From contig NZ_JAAVGY010000042.1 of the NCBI RefSeq assembly GCF_014799995.1, positions 8,068-72,067 on the forward strand: a DNA stretch of 64,000 bases, written 5' to 3'. A model generated the notes under the pieces. It was not told where the DNA came from. It searched no databases and saw only the letters and a program-made list of their open reading frames with translations. Shown here in pieces: positions 1-8,576 of this stretch. The DNA comes from Helicobacter sp. (GTDB taxonomy: Bacteria > Campylobacterota > Campylobacteria > Campylobacterales > Helicobacteraceae). The stretch's first letter is position 1; every line of letters begins with the position of its first letter. Both the position numbers and the translations under genes were made by a program.

Positions 1-138
1 TACCTCACCCGATAATATCTCCATATAATTAGTGGTTTTATCAATGAGTTGATTTTGATTCTCTAGCACATAAGGCTTCCCAAAAGCCAATGTGCAAAAA
101 AATAGGGAAAGAATCCCTATTTTAAGCAATTTTAACAT
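1..138 (-). CDS. Exported protein of unknown function, 3' part cut off by the window edge
   Basis: Forty-six codons are visible from an ATG at 138 and the frame is open to the window edge. The N-terminus begins MLKLLKIG and runs into a hydrophobic stretch (ILSLFFCTLAFG) ending in AFGKPY, which looks like a cleavable signal peptide with a site after AFG. A polar segment follows. The gene starts three bases after the stop of the 36-residue membrane protein, so it looks like the next gene of the cytochrome oxidase operon. In Campylobacterota small exported or membrane proteins commonly follow ccoP and DUF4006. I do not recognise the family from the visible part. Confidence 0.5.
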   Translation of the reverse strand, partial: MLKLLKIGILSLFFCTLAFGKPYVLENQNQLIDKTTNYMEILSGEV

Positions 139-141
139 TCA

Positions 142-252
142 TTAACCAACATAAAGAAGCATATTGGGAATGAAAGCTACTGCAATAGACGCAATAATCA
201 CTACAATATGGGCTGCAAAAAGAATTTTTTCTAATCCACTATATCTCATCAT
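142..252 (-). CDS. Small single-span membrane protein (36 aa) in the cco operon
   Basis: An ATG at 252 (a second ATG follows at 249) opens a 36-codon frame ending in TAA at 142-144. The product is a short polar head (MMRYSGLEK), a hydrophobic segment of about 20 residues (roughly 10-29, ILFAAHIVVIIASIAVAF) and the tail IPNMLLYVG. The start overlaps the DUF4006 stop in an ATGATGA arrangement, which suggests translational coupling. It is probably an accessory or assembly peptide of the cbb3 oxidase, but that rests on position only. It is short enough for automatic annotation to miss. Confidence 0.55.
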   Translation of the reverse strand: MMRYSGLEKILFAAHIVVIIASIAVAFIPNMLLYVG

Positions 253-461
253 TTTGCTCCTAATTCTTTATAATGCTGCGCATTATCAGCACTTCTCATT
301 TGCAAAGTGTTAGCATTTTCAATTGTATAATGATTATTCGCTTGCGCACTTTGTGTTACCACTGCGGTATAACCTAAACAAAAAACAATGCTAAGCAATA
401 AGACAACTGCTACGATAAAACCCAAAAGTCCATTAACTCCAAATAAACCATTCATACTCAA
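249..461 (-). CDS. DUF4006 family membrane protein
   Basis: The 70-residue product has one transmembrane helix near residues 12-33 (LLGFIVAVVLLLSIVFCLGY) followed by a polar, probably periplasmic tail. The start MSMNGLFGVNGLLG and the overall form match the DUF4006 family that sits directly behind ccoP in Helicobacter and Campylobacter. It follows ccoP by 6 bases and overlaps the next small gene. The family function is not established; the constant linkage suggests a role in cbb3 oxidase assembly or stability. Confidence 0.75.
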   Translation of the reverse strand: MSMNGLFGVNGLLGFIVAVVLLLSIVFCLGYTAVVTQSAQANNHYTIENANTLQMRSADNAQHYKELGAK

Positions 462-467
462 ACCTCC

Positions 468-1349
468 TTAGTTTTTCTCTGAATAGATAAAATGCGCCAA
501 AGCTTCTTTTTGCTTATCGGTGAGCATTTGAGTTTTGAAAGTTGGCATAATACCAATGCGTCCTTTTTTGCCTTTTTCAAGCACTTCAGCTACAAATGCA
601 GGTGTTCCGTATTTTGTAAGGTCTGGTGCCATACCACCCATACCTGTACCATCTTCACCATGACAAGCATTACAAGTAGCAGCAGTGTAAAGCTCTTTAC
701 CTTTTGCCACTAAATCTGGATATTTTGTCTTTTTGACTTCAGAAATTTGTGCCATTACATAAGCAGCAACTGCTTTTTGAGATTCTTCGCTCTCTAATAC
801 ACCGGGCGCGACTTCGCTAATTGGCAACATATCCCCAAGCATATAGCCTAAGCCTTTGCTACCATTTTTAATTGTCGTAATAATGCCTTCTTCTCTACCC
901 CATTCTGTCAAATTTGCTGCTGTGCCATTCATTCCCTCTGTGGTGATTCCATGACATTGTGAGCATTGCACTAGAAATAGATTTTGTCCCATTTTAGTCA
1001 AAGTTGGAGCATCAATATTTTGCCATTGTGCTTCAAATTTTGCATTATATGCTTTGACTTCTTCGTTATATTCTCCAATTTGTGAATAAGTATTGAGAGG
1101 ATAACCTACGAACCAATACCACAAACCCCAAATTAACAATACAAGGTAAGTCGCACCCCATCCAATTGGAATATCATTTTTAAATTCTTTAATCCCATCC
1201 CAATCTTCGTCTGTTAATTCACCTTCTGCCTTGCTATCTTTCATCTTTTTGATGTAACCACCGACAATGAAAATAGTCAAAGCTAAAATTGCTACGGCGC
1301 CAAGCAATCCAAGTTGATTTACACTGTCGCCTAAGTTAAACCATTCCAT
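468..1349 (-). CDS. ccoP: cbb3-type cytochrome c oxidase subunit III (diheme CcoP)
   Basis: This 293-residue protein carries electrons to the CcoN-CcoO core of the high-affinity terminal oxidase. Two transmembrane segments lie near residues 13-31 and 65-82, followed by a periplasmic region with two c-type heme motifs, CSQCH at 129-133 and CNACH at 226-230. Methionines in the GMGGM and GIMPTF regions are candidate axial ligands. Length and domain order are normal for the family. Its ATG directly abuts the ccoQ stop, in the standard N-O-Q-P order. Confidence 0.95.
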   Translation of the reverse strand: MEWFNLGDSVNQLGLLGAVAILALTIFIVGGYIKKMKDSKAEGELTDEDWDGIKEFKNDIPIGWGATYLVLLIWGLWYWFVGYPLNTYSQIGEYNEEVKAYNAKFEAQWQNIDAPTLTKMGQNLFLVQCSQCHGITTEGMNGTAANLTEWGREEGIITTIKNGSKGLGYMLGDMLPISEVAPGVLESEESQKAVAAYVMAQISEVKKTKYPDLVAKGKELYTAATCNACHGEDGTGMGGMAPDLTKYGTPAFVAEVLEKGKKGRIGIMPTFKTQMLTDKQKEALAHFIYSEKN

Positions 1350-1568
1350 TTAGCTCTCCTTCTTTTCGTCTTTGTTATTTCGCTTTTCCACTAAAGCATC
1401 ATTCAAGTCATCATCTAATGCAAGCCTTGCATACTTTTCGTAATCAATCTTTCCACTTCTTTGGCTTTTGTAAAGATGATAAATATATCCATACAATAAA
1501 AACACCAATAAAACCGTGATAAACCAATACGCATAGCCTTGAATAATTCTTATCGTTTCATATTCCAC
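1350..1568 (-). CDS. ccoQ: cbb3-type cytochrome oxidase subunit CcoQ
   Basis: A 72-residue protein with a single membrane span near residues 12-31 (YAYWFITVLLVFLLYGYIY) and a charged C-terminal tail ending KDEKKES. CcoQ subunits are small, poorly conserved one-span proteins that help stabilise the CcoNOP complex. Identification rests on size, topology and position exactly between ccoO and ccoP. Confidence 0.85.
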   Translation of the reverse strand: MEYETIRIIQGYAYWFITVLLVFLLYGYIYHLYKSQRSGKIDYEKYARLALDDDLNDALVEKRNNKDEKKES

Positions 1569-1570
1569 GA

Positions 1571-2257
1571 TTAGTTAGCCCTTCTTTTTTGTCCTAAGCT
1601 GTTTAAATAAGCAATCAATGCTACAATTTGTTTAATCTCGCCTCTTTCAAGAGCAGCTTTTATCGCTGGATCTTTCATATCTTCTGCGAGGAGTTTTGCC
1701 TCTGCCAAGATTTCCGCTTTTGCTGCTTTTAAATCACCCAATTTAGGATTGTTTGCAGTATCATAAGGAACTGAAAAAACAACTTTTTGTGTGTAAGCTT
1801 CAGCATAAGCAGTTTCCATATCTACATTTTTATTATACAAATGTTTATATGCTGGCATAATAGAACCCGGAACAACTGCAGTTGGGTCTAGCATATGCTC
1901 TTCGTGCCAATCTGTGGTTCGGACATCACCTACACGATGCAAATCAGGTCCTGTTCTTTTAGAACCCCACAAAAATGGTCTATCATAAGCATATTCACCA
2001 CTCAAACTATAAGCACCATATCGGTCTGTTTCTGCTTTGAATGGACGAATCAATTGTGAATGGCACGCATTACAACTTTCGCTAATATACACTTGACGCC
2101 CTGCTACTTCCAAAAGCGTATAGGGTTTAAGATTTTCTGTCGGACGTGAAGCCTTAGCAAAATCAGGCAGAATCTCGACCAATCCCGCAATTGAAAAAAC
2201 CACTAAAAAGACTACCGTAAAGAAAAACGGATTTTTTTCCAACCAATGAAACATCAC
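1571..2257 (-). CDS. ccoO: cbb3-type cytochrome c oxidase subunit II (monoheme CcoO)
   Basis: A 228-residue membrane-anchored c-type cytochrome. One N-terminal anchor helix (about residues 10-30, FFFTVVFLVVFSIAGLVEIL) precedes a periplasmic domain with a single heme motif, CNACH, followed by SQLIRP, typical of CcoO. The motif VVPGSIMPAY supplies the conserved methionine ligand region. It lies 9 bases after ccoN. The second of two adjacent N-terminal methionines could be the true start. Confidence 0.95.
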   Translation of the reverse strand: MMFHWLEKNPFFFTVVFLVVFSIAGLVEILPDFAKASRPTENLKPYTLLEVAGRQVYISESCNACHSQLIRPFKAETDRYGAYSLSGEYAYDRPFLWGSKRTGPDLHRVGDVRTTDWHEEHMLDPTAVVPGSIMPAYKHLYNKNVDMETAYAEAYTQKVVFSVPYDTANNPKLGDLKAAKAEILAEAKLLAEDMKDPAIKAALERGEIKQIVALIAYLNSLGQKRRAN

Positions 2258-2266
2258 AAGCCTCCT

Positions 2267-3733
2267 TTACGCTGCCATTGGAGTTGCGTATTTAGGTTCG
2301 CTCTCAAGCTCCCTACTAGCAACAATGGTCATAATAATATTATAAACAAAAATGATAAAGCCTAAGAAATACAAGATTCCACCAATTGCTCTAATTGTAT
2401 AATATGGCATTAACACGGTTACAGTATCAATGAATGAATAAGCCAAGCTTCCAAACTCATCTGTTGCTCTCCACATCATACCTTGCGTAATACCTGCAAT
2501 CCACATACTTGAGAAATAAAGAATAATCGCAACAGTTTGCACCCAGAATTGAATATCCATTAATTTTTTAGAATAAATTTCGCGTTTAAACAATCTTGGT
2601 GTCATATGATAACAAGCTGCAATAATCGTAAATGAAACCCAACCTAATGCTGCATCATGAACGTGTCCGATAATCCAATCTGTAAAGTGTGCCAAAGCAT
2701 TAACAGATTTGATAGATTGAATTGGTCCTTCCAAAGTTGTAAGCATATACCATGTAGAAGCTAAAAGCAAGAACTTAATAAGCGGAGATTCTTTTAATTG
2801 ATGCCATTGCCCTTTCATTGTTAATAGCATATTCACCGCTGTTCCCCAAGATGGCAAAATCAACACAACAGAGAAAATTGAACCCATTGTTTGCATCCAA
2901 TCAGGAACGGTAGCATAAATCAAGTGGTGGCTTCCAGCCCAAATATAAACAAACATTAAGCCCCAAAATGAGAATAAAGTCAATTTATAAGAGAAAACTG
3001 GTTGTCCAGATTCTTTTGGTAGAAAATAATAGATAACACCAATGATTCCTGAAGTGAAAACAAACGCAACCGCATTGTGTCCAAACCACCATTGCACCAT
3101 CGCATCATTTGTTCCTGCATATAAAGAAATAGAATGCCAAATAGAACCTACACCTGAAACTAAATAAGTTGGAATCGAGAGGTTGTTAAAGATATAGAGC
3201 GCAGAAATTGCTACAAATGTCGCAATAAAATACCACAATGTGATATAAAGTGTTTGCTCGCGTCTCACACCCATTGAACCAAAGAGGCTAGCACCCCACA
3301 ATACCCATACAACAACGACTAATAAATCTAATGGCCATACCAATTCAGAATATTCTTTTGATTGGCTCATACCAGCAAACAAACTTACAACTGCTAGTGC
3401 CATTAGCACAATATAAATCCAAAAGTGTAAATGTCCAATCACTTTTAAAAGTGGATGTTCATTATAAGAAATTTTTAGAACTCTTTGTCCTAAGTAATAC
3501 CAGGCTGTCCAAATACCACTCAATGTGAATCCATAAATGATTCCATTAGTGTGTAAAGGTCGCAAGCGTCCGAATGTTCCGAACTCACCGGCTAAATAAT
3601 TAAGGTCTGGGAACGCCATTTGACAAGCTATCACAACACCCAACAACAATCCAACAATACCAAATGCGATCGTTGCAAAAAGAAATAATTTTGCAATGGA
3701 GTAATCATACTCTAACGCAGGATTTGATTGCAT
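2267..3733 (-). CDS. ccoN: cbb3-type cytochrome c oxidase subunit I (catalytic CcoN)
   Basis: This 488-residue heme-copper oxidase subunit reduces oxygen to water at very low oxygen tension in the inner membrane. About twelve hydrophobic segments are visible. Metal-binding signatures are present: WWFGHNAV, GSHHLIY with the paired copper-B histidines, and GHVHDAALGW with the heme ligands. A strong ribosome-binding site (GAGGAAGGAG) precedes the ATG at 3733. It is the first gene of a compact minus-strand operon that continues past the left edge of the window. Confidence 0.97.
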   Translation of the reverse strand: MQSNPALEYDYSIAKLFLFATIAFGIVGLLLGVVIACQMAFPDLNYLAGEFGTFGRLRPLHTNGIIYGFTLSGIWTAWYYLGQRVLKISYNEHPLLKVIGHLHFWIYIVLMALAVVSLFAGMSQSKEYSELVWPLDLLVVVVWVLWGASLFGSMGVRREQTLYITLWYFIATFVAISALYIFNNLSIPTYLVSGVGSIWHSISLYAGTNDAMVQWWFGHNAVAFVFTSGIIGVIYYFLPKESGQPVFSYKLTLFSFWGLMFVYIWAGSHHLIYATVPDWMQTMGSIFSVVLILPSWGTAVNMLLTMKGQWHQLKESPLIKFLLLASTWYMLTTLEGPIQSIKSVNALAHFTDWIIGHVHDAALGWVSFTIIAACYHMTPRLFKREIYSKKLMDIQFWVQTVAIILYFSSMWIAGITQGMMWRATDEFGSLAYSFIDTVTVLMPYYTIRAIGGILYFLGFIIFVYNIIMTIVASRELESEPKYATPMAA

Positions 3734-3765
3734 ATTTGCTCCTTCCTCTAAGATTTCCCTTACAT

Positions 3766-3773
3766 ATTTTATA
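3766..3773 (-). promoter_or_regulatory. Candidate -10 element upstream of ccoN
   Basis: On the minus strand the sequence reads TATAAAAT about 33 bases before the ccoN ATG. This fits the AT-rich -10 elements of Campylobacterota, where -35 boxes are poorly conserved. No clear regulator-binding site was recognised. The 190-base gap between kdsD and ccoN also holds a weak 6-bp inverted repeat at 3867-3884. Confidence 0.35.
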
Positions 3774-3924
3774 GAGAATCCTGATATTTTATAAAATAAA
3801 GCATAATTGCTAGCTTAAAATTAACAACAAATAGTAAATGAAATGGAAAATAAACGTTTAGATTCAAGAAATTTTAAGATTTCTCTAAAGTGTAGAATCC
3901 ATTGGAGAGGGTTAAAATCGTGCT

Positions 3925-4866
3925 TCAAACCCTACTAATCTCATAAAGCTGCACGATACCCACAAGACATTCTTCATCTTGGACAACTAATTCTTTGATT
4001 TTGTATTCTAGCATTAGCGATTCCGCTTCTGTCGCCATTGCATCACTCGTAATTGTTTTTGGATTCTTTGTCATAATCTGATATGCTAATGCGTCAAATT
4101 TCTCCGCACTTAAAGCCCTGCGCAAATCCCCATCAGTAATAATGCCCGATAATTTATTATTTTCTACCACTAAACACATTCCGAGTTTTTTAGAAGTCAT
4201 TTCTGCAATCAATTCTTTGAAAGACGTATGCGGTGTAACAAGCGGTAAATTTTCCTTTATCATCACATCTTTAATGCGGGTTAGCAACTTGCGTCCCAAA
4301 CTACCACCGGGGTGAAATAATGCAAAATCCTCTGGCTTAAAGTTTCTTGCTCGCATTAAAGCAACAGCGATTGCATCACCCATTGCGAGTGTTGCAGTCG
4401 TTGAGCTCGTAGGAGCAAGCTGCAAAGGACAAGCCTCTTGCGCGACACCAACATTCAAAAAATAATCACTCTCTTTTGCGAGTGTAGAATTTACCTTGCC
4501 ACTCATCGCAATCAATGGAATCTTGCGCATTTTGACAGAGGGGATTAATCGCAAAATCTCTTCACTTTCTCCTGAATTTGAAATTGCTAGCAATGCGTCT
4601 TCTTGAGTTAGCATACCCAAATCTCCGTGCAATGCTTCGGCAGGGTGCATAAAAAAACTAGGTGTCCCTGTGCTTGCCAAAGTCGCAGCAATCTTTGCTC
4701 CAACATGCCCAGACTTCCCCATACCGCTAATCACTAAACGTCCCTTAAGATTCAAAATCTTCGTAACTACTGCATTAAATTCCTCTCCTACAAAAGATTT
4801 CAATCCTAAAATTGCGTTAGATTCCAAATCAAAAACTTCTTTTGCCACTTTTGTAAAATCTTGCAT
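3925..4866 (-). CDS. kdsD: Arabinose-5-phosphate isomerase (KdsD/KpsF)
   Basis: This 313-residue cytoplasmic enzyme interconverts ribulose 5-phosphate and arabinose 5-phosphate, the first step to Kdo for the LPS core. The N-terminal SIS domain (about residues 30-180) contains VISGMGKSGHVG and ISNSGESEE, and is followed by two CBS domains (about 205-313, with ITDGDLRRAL). The ATG has a good site (AAGGGG). It follows the antiporter gene by 9 bases, so the two are probably co-transcribed. KpsF from capsule loci has the same architecture; the absence of neighbouring kps genes favours the housekeeping KdsD role. Confidence 0.9.
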   Translation of the reverse strand: MQDFTKVAKEVFDLESNAILGLKSFVGEEFNAVVTKILNLKGRLVISGMGKSGHVGAKIAATLASTGTPSFFMHPAEALHGDLGMLTQEDALLAISNSGESEEILRLIPSVKMRKIPLIAMSGKVNSTLAKESDYFLNVGVAQEACPLQLAPTSSTTATLAMGDAIAVALMRARNFKPEDFALFHPGGSLGRKLLTRIKDVMIKENLPLVTPHTSFKELIAEMTSKKLGMCLVVENNKLSGIITDGDLRRALSAEKFDALAYQIMTKNPKTITSDAMATEAESLMLEYKIKELVVQDEECLVGIVQLYEISRV

Positions 4867-4875
4867 TCTTACCCC

Positions 4876-6177
4876 TTATAATAAAATCGCGCCTATCGTC
4901 CCACCTATGATTAATGTAGTGTTATACATCAAAAAAGTTGGCACACAAGTATCCCAAATATGATTGTGCTGCTTATCTGCGTTTAAGCCAGCCGTTGGTC
5001 CTAATGTGCTATCACTTGCAGGGCTTCCAGCGTCCCCTAATGCACCCGCGATTCCAACCAACAAAATAATTGCGGCAGGAGAGAAACCAAGCTCTAGCCC
5101 CAAAGGACAATAAATTGCTGCGATGATTGGAATCGTCCCAAAAGAAGTCCCAATACCCATAGTAACCAATAATCCAACAAGCAACATCATCAAAGCCCCG
5201 CCAAACTTACCTCCAGCAAGCGAGGCGACATAATGCACGAGGGAAAGAATCGCGCCTGTTTCTTTCAAAACCGCGCCAAATCCTGCGGCAACCAACATCA
5301 CAAATGCGATGAACGCCATCATCTTAAAGCCCTCTTCCATTACCTCATCAATCTCGTTCCACAAGATTCCGCCAAGTAGCACCATTACAAGGATTCCACA
5401 TAGCCCCCCTAGAGGCAATGAACCCACCCATAGTTGCACACCAAAGGCTACGACTGCGCCAAGCAAAACAGCGAAATCCTTTCGCCGCATATTAGGACGC
5501 TCTAGCACCTCCATAGATTCCTCGCTTAAGTAGGTATTCTGATACTCGCGCGGCTTGCGATAGAATACAAAAATAGCGAGTAGCAAACCCACCAACATAC
5601 TCAATCCGCCAATCCACATCACGCTTGAAACATCACCTAGACTGACATTTACGCCATTTTGATTTAATTGGTCGCGCAAAATGGTGTGAAAAATCAATCC
5701 AAACCCCACACTAAAACTTACATAAGGGGCTTTTAAACCAAAAGTAAGTGCGCAAGCTACGGCGCGTCTATCAATTTTTAGGCGATTCATCAGTGGCAAC
5801 AAAGGCGGAATCAGAATCGGAATAAAAGCAATATGCACAGGAATTAGATTCTGTGAAAAACAAGCAAAAAAGGCGATAGAGAGACAAAACATCAAACGCC
5901 GATTCTGCACGAAATTCGCGATATAGTGAATTAAGATTAATGTGAGATTTGTGCGGGCAATTGCACTTGCAAGCGCACCAAGCAAAACATAGCTCAATGC
6001 AGTTTCAAGATTCCCTGCCATACCAGCAATGAGCAAATTAATGCTTTTTTCTACACCTAATCCCCCTAAGATTCCTGCACTCAAAGCAGAAATCAAAATA
6101 GCCAAAAGCACATTTAAACGCGCTAAACATAGCACACCCATTATAAAAATAGACACTACGACAGGATTCGTCAGCAT
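4876..6177 (-). CDS. Na+/H+ antiporter family transporter
   Basis: A 433-residue inner-membrane protein with about ten to twelve hydrophobic segments covering nearly its full length. Sequences such as GIGTSFGTIPIIAA, GDAGSPASDSTLGPTAG and QNLIPVHIAFIPIL match the ion-transporter superfamily proteins annotated in Helicobacter as Na+/H+ antiporter family. The ATG at 6177 has an AAGG site. It is upstream of and close to kdsD. Ion specificity and direction of transport cannot be told from the sequence. Confidence 0.75.
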   Translation of the reverse strand: MLTNPVVVSIFIMGVLCLARLNVLLAILISALSAGILGGLGVEKSINLLIAGMAGNLETALSYVLLGALASAIARTNLTLILIHYIANFVQNRRLMFCLSIAFFACFSQNLIPVHIAFIPILIPPLLPLMNRLKIDRRAVACALTFGLKAPYVSFSVGFGLIFHTILRDQLNQNGVNVSLGDVSSVMWIGGLSMLVGLLLAIFVFYRKPREYQNTYLSEESMEVLERPNMRRKDFAVLLGAVVAFGVQLWVGSLPLGGLCGILVMVLLGGILWNEIDEVMEEGFKMMAFIAFVMLVAAGFGAVLKETGAILSLVHYVASLAGGKFGGALMMLLVGLLVTMGIGTSFGTIPIIAAIYCPLGLELGFSPAAIILLVGIAGALGDAGSPASDSTLGPTAGLNADKQHNHIWDTCVPTFLMYNTTLIIGGTIGAILL

Positions 6178-6252
6178 TGACAGCCTTTGTTGAAAAATAA
6201 AATGATATTTTACCTAATATAAAATTAGAATTGATAGGAATTTTGACTTTAA

Positions 6253-7323
6253 TTATGGAATGGGGTGCAAAAATGGGCTAAAAAACACAAAATCTCCCAA
6301 ATTTTGTTGCAAATAATCCCTTACCACATTGCATTTGATTTTGAAAAGCAAAAAGATTCTGTTATCTTGCTTGGCTGCATTCTCCATAGATTCAAAATTC
6401 CCCATACCCTTTGCCAAAATCAAATCGGCTTCTTGATAAATTTCCCTTGCCTCTTTGTGTGCAAGAGATTCAAGAAACCCGGGACTCATCACGCCACTAT
6501 CTACCACTTTGGCAAGGTGCAACATCGCAGAATCCGTCTTGTTTAAGTCAGATAAAGTAATATCATTAATGATTTCTGCTCCTCTAACAAAATAAAAAAT
6601 TTCTAAATTCGGATAAAGGGCTTTGAGGGCATAAATTAAAATTTCATCAAACTCATTTTCTCCCGCATTATCCCCAATAACTACCAAATCCTTTGCGGAT
6701 TCCAATGAGGACATAAAGGCTCTCAAATCAAAATAAGCAAAGGGAGATTGTAGAATCTTTTGCGCTTGCTCCTCCAAATCAAATTGCTTTTGCGCGCCAT
6801 AATCTAATACATTCCCAAGCACACAAATACGAATCGCAAATTCTAAAACCTCTTTCGTGCTTGCCTTGTGGGATAATTTTTCGCGCAAAAGCTCTAAGAA
6901 TTTTTGTTTATAATTCCTTGCTTTTTGAATACTTTGAAGTTTGATTTGTGCATAGGGCGAAACATCATTGAGGGCTTGACAAATCTTGTCATACACAAGA
7001 ATGGCAAGCATTGTAGGCGGAATCTCAAAGTCATTTTCTAAAGGAGAAAGAAAGGGATATTGGTTTTGAAAAAACTCTTTTAATAAAATTTGTAATTTTA
7101 CTTTGTCCTTAGGGGTTAGCTTTTGATTCTTTGGGCTTGCGTTCTTAGAAACAAACTCTTGGAAGCCCTCTAATGCCGCAAAGATTTCCTCCACCGCACC
7201 AAGTGCTTTTTGCTTGTTTTTTTCTGATTCCTTAGAATCTTGAAAGGACTTGAGACTTTGCACTCCTGCGGTGCATTCTGCTTGCTTCAACAAGCACTCT
7301 AGGCATTCGTATGTTAAGTTAAT
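6253..7323 (-). CDS. DUF89 (ARMT1-like) family protein, probable ATT start
   Basis: DUF89 proteins are metal-dependent phosphatases thought to remove damaged phosphometabolites. Family motifs are visible: GDNAGENEFDE, FYFVRGAEIINDIT, VVDSGVMSPGF and ILAKGMGNFESME. A TTG at 7293 would give 346 residues but would remove the conserved cysteine-rich N-terminus. The same frame continues upstream with YECLECLLKQAECTA, typical of the family, to an in-frame TGA. The only sensible start there is ATT at 7321-7323, seven bases after AAGGA. I therefore annotate 356 residues from ATT. Alternatively the start codon has mutated and the protein is made poorly or from an internal TTG. Confidence 0.75.
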   Translation of the reverse strand: MNLTYECLECLLKQAECTAGVQSLKSFQDSKESEKNKQKALGAVEEIFAALEGFQEFVSKNASPKNQKLTPKDKVKLQILLKEFFQNQYPFLSPLENDFEIPPTMLAILVYDKICQALNDVSPYAQIKLQSIQKARNYKQKFLELLREKLSHKASTKEVLEFAIRICVLGNVLDYGAQKQFDLEEQAQKILQSPFAYFDLRAFMSSLESAKDLVVIGDNAGENEFDEILIYALKALYPNLEIFYFVRGAEIINDITLSDLNKTDSAMLHLAKVVDSGVMSPGFLESLAHKEAREIYQEADLILAKGMGNFESMENAAKQDNRIFLLFKIKCNVVRDYLQQNLGDFVFFSPFLHPIP

Positions 7324-7354
7324 TGCTCAATCCTTATTTGAAGATTCTTTGAAA

Positions 7355-7876
7355 CTAAGAATCCTTTGGTGCTTGTGTATCCTCTTGTTCTTCGCTATTT
7401 TCTTTTGCTTTTTCGCCAATTGCCCTACCCCACATCAAACGATATTTGCGTTTCAAAAACTCAATCTCCTCTTGCGCTACACGCAATTGCTCCCTTAGAA
7501 TCGCAATAGTTTTTTTATCGTCCTCATAAACTTCTTGCGTATTAAAAAGCGCGTCTTTTAGGAATTGGTTTTCATTTTTGACACTTGAAATCGTTTCCTC
7601 TTTGGAACTTACGACTTTTTCGTGCAAACTTAGAATCGTGCCAATCGTTTTTTCTACAAATCCGCTATCTACTGCGCCACTCACTGCGGTATCCCCTTGA
7701 ACCATTACTGCATTACCACTCTTGACAAGAGCTTGTGTGCCGCTTCCTGCATCAATATAAAATTGCTCATTTTCTTGTTTGCTTTTTAGCTCTCCCTTTG
7801 CCACCATTTCTAACACTTTTTCTTTTTCTAGTTGTGCAAGTTTTACAAATTCGTCAATTACAACCCAAGTTTCCAT
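7355..7876 (-). CDS. DUF3972-like coiled-coil protein
   Basis: A 173-residue soluble protein. The N-terminus (METWVVIDEFVKLAQLEKEK) resembles a small helical DNA-binding-like module. A strongly charged region predicted to be coiled coil covers about residues 85-145 (SLHEKVVSSKEETISSVK onward). The acidic tail ends QAPKDS. The form matches the Campylobacterota-specific DUF3972 family, whose function is not known to me. It sits between purE and the DUF89 gene on the same strand. Confidence 0.6.
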   Translation of the reverse strand: METWVVIDEFVKLAQLEKEKVLEMVAKGELKSKQENEQFYIDAGSGTQALVKSGNAVMVQGDTAVSGAVDSGFVEKTIGTILSLHEKVVSSKEETISSVKNENQFLKDALFNTQEVYEDDKKTIAILREQLRVAQEEIEFLKRKYRLMWGRAIGEKAKENSEEQEDTQAPKDS

Positions 7877-7884
7877 TATTAACC

Positions 7885-8379
7885 TTACAAAATTACTTCA
7901 ATCTCACTAGAATCTAATTCTACATTTTTTGCTTTCATCACGCGGTCTTCTTTGAGCTTTCCGCCTAATTCTGCATCACTTAATGCCAAGATTTGCATTG
8001 CAAGATAAGCACTATTTACCGCTCCTGTTTTGCCCAAAGCCACCGTGGCGACAGGCATACCAGAGGGCATTTGCACAGTGGAAAGCAATGCGTCAAGACC
8101 CTCTAATGCTCCCCCTTTGAGTGGCACACCAATCACGGGCTTCGTTGTCATAGAAGCCACTGCGCCCGCTAAATGCGCCGCCATACCCGCTGCGGCAATG
8201 AATACCTTTGCGCCCTTTTGTTCTGCAGCTTGGACATATTCTTTTGTGCGATTCGGACTGCGGTGCGCCGAGCTGATAATCACTTCATAAGAAACATCAA
8301 ACTTTTTTAGGACTTCAATGCACTCACGCATCACTTCATAATCACTCTTACTTCCCATCAAAATTGCTACAAATCCCAT
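7885..8379 (-). CDS. purE: N5-carboxyaminoimidazole ribonucleotide mutase (PurE)
   Basis: PurE converts N5-CAIR to CAIR in purine biosynthesis. The protein begins MGFVAILMGSKSDYEVM, and the GSKSD and SAHRSP motifs form the nucleotide-binding active site. The chosen ATG at 8379 has a strong site (AAAGGAGAG). The frame is open 14 codons further upstream, but that extension has no motif or binding site. At 164 residues it has the normal class I PurE length. Confidence 0.93.
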   Translation of the reverse strand: MGFVAILMGSKSDYEVMRECIEVLKKFDVSYEVIISSAHRSPNRTKEYVQAAEQKGAKVFIAAAGMAAHLAGAVASMTTKPVIGVPLKGGALEGLDALLSTVQMPSGMPVATVALGKTGAVNSAYLAMQILALSDAELGGKLKEDRVMKAKNVELDSSEIEVIL

Positions 8380-8389
8380 TTTCTCTCCT

Positions 8390-8575
8390 TTACATTGCTG
8401 ATAACGACAAACCAAGCCCAACTAAAAATCCACCCACTAGAGTAAAGAGGAAAAAGTAAAAAAAGAGATAAATAAAAGTCGGCAATAGCACAAGCCACCA
8501 CGACCATTGAATCTTATCTGCAAGCTTTAACCCAATAAACAAAAGTTGCAAAAGCATTAAAAACCACGAAAGCAA
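8390..8575 (-). CDS. Small transmembrane Fragile-X-F-like protein
   Basis: A roughly 61-residue, almost entirely hydrophobic protein with two spans. It contains LKLADKIQWSWWLVLLP, close to the K-L-x-x-x-I-x-W-S-W-W pattern of small membrane proteins annotated as transmembrane Fragile-X-F family in bacteria. The likely start is TTG at 8575, eight bases after AAGGA inside the end of the upstream HlyC/CorC-like gene, giving translational overlap. A longer start at TTG 8593 is also open. Function unknown. Confidence 0.6.
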   Translation of the reverse strand: MLSWFLMLLQLLFIGLKLADKIQWSWWLVLLPTFIYLFFYFFLFTLVGGFLVGLGLSLSAM

Positions 8576-8576
8576 A

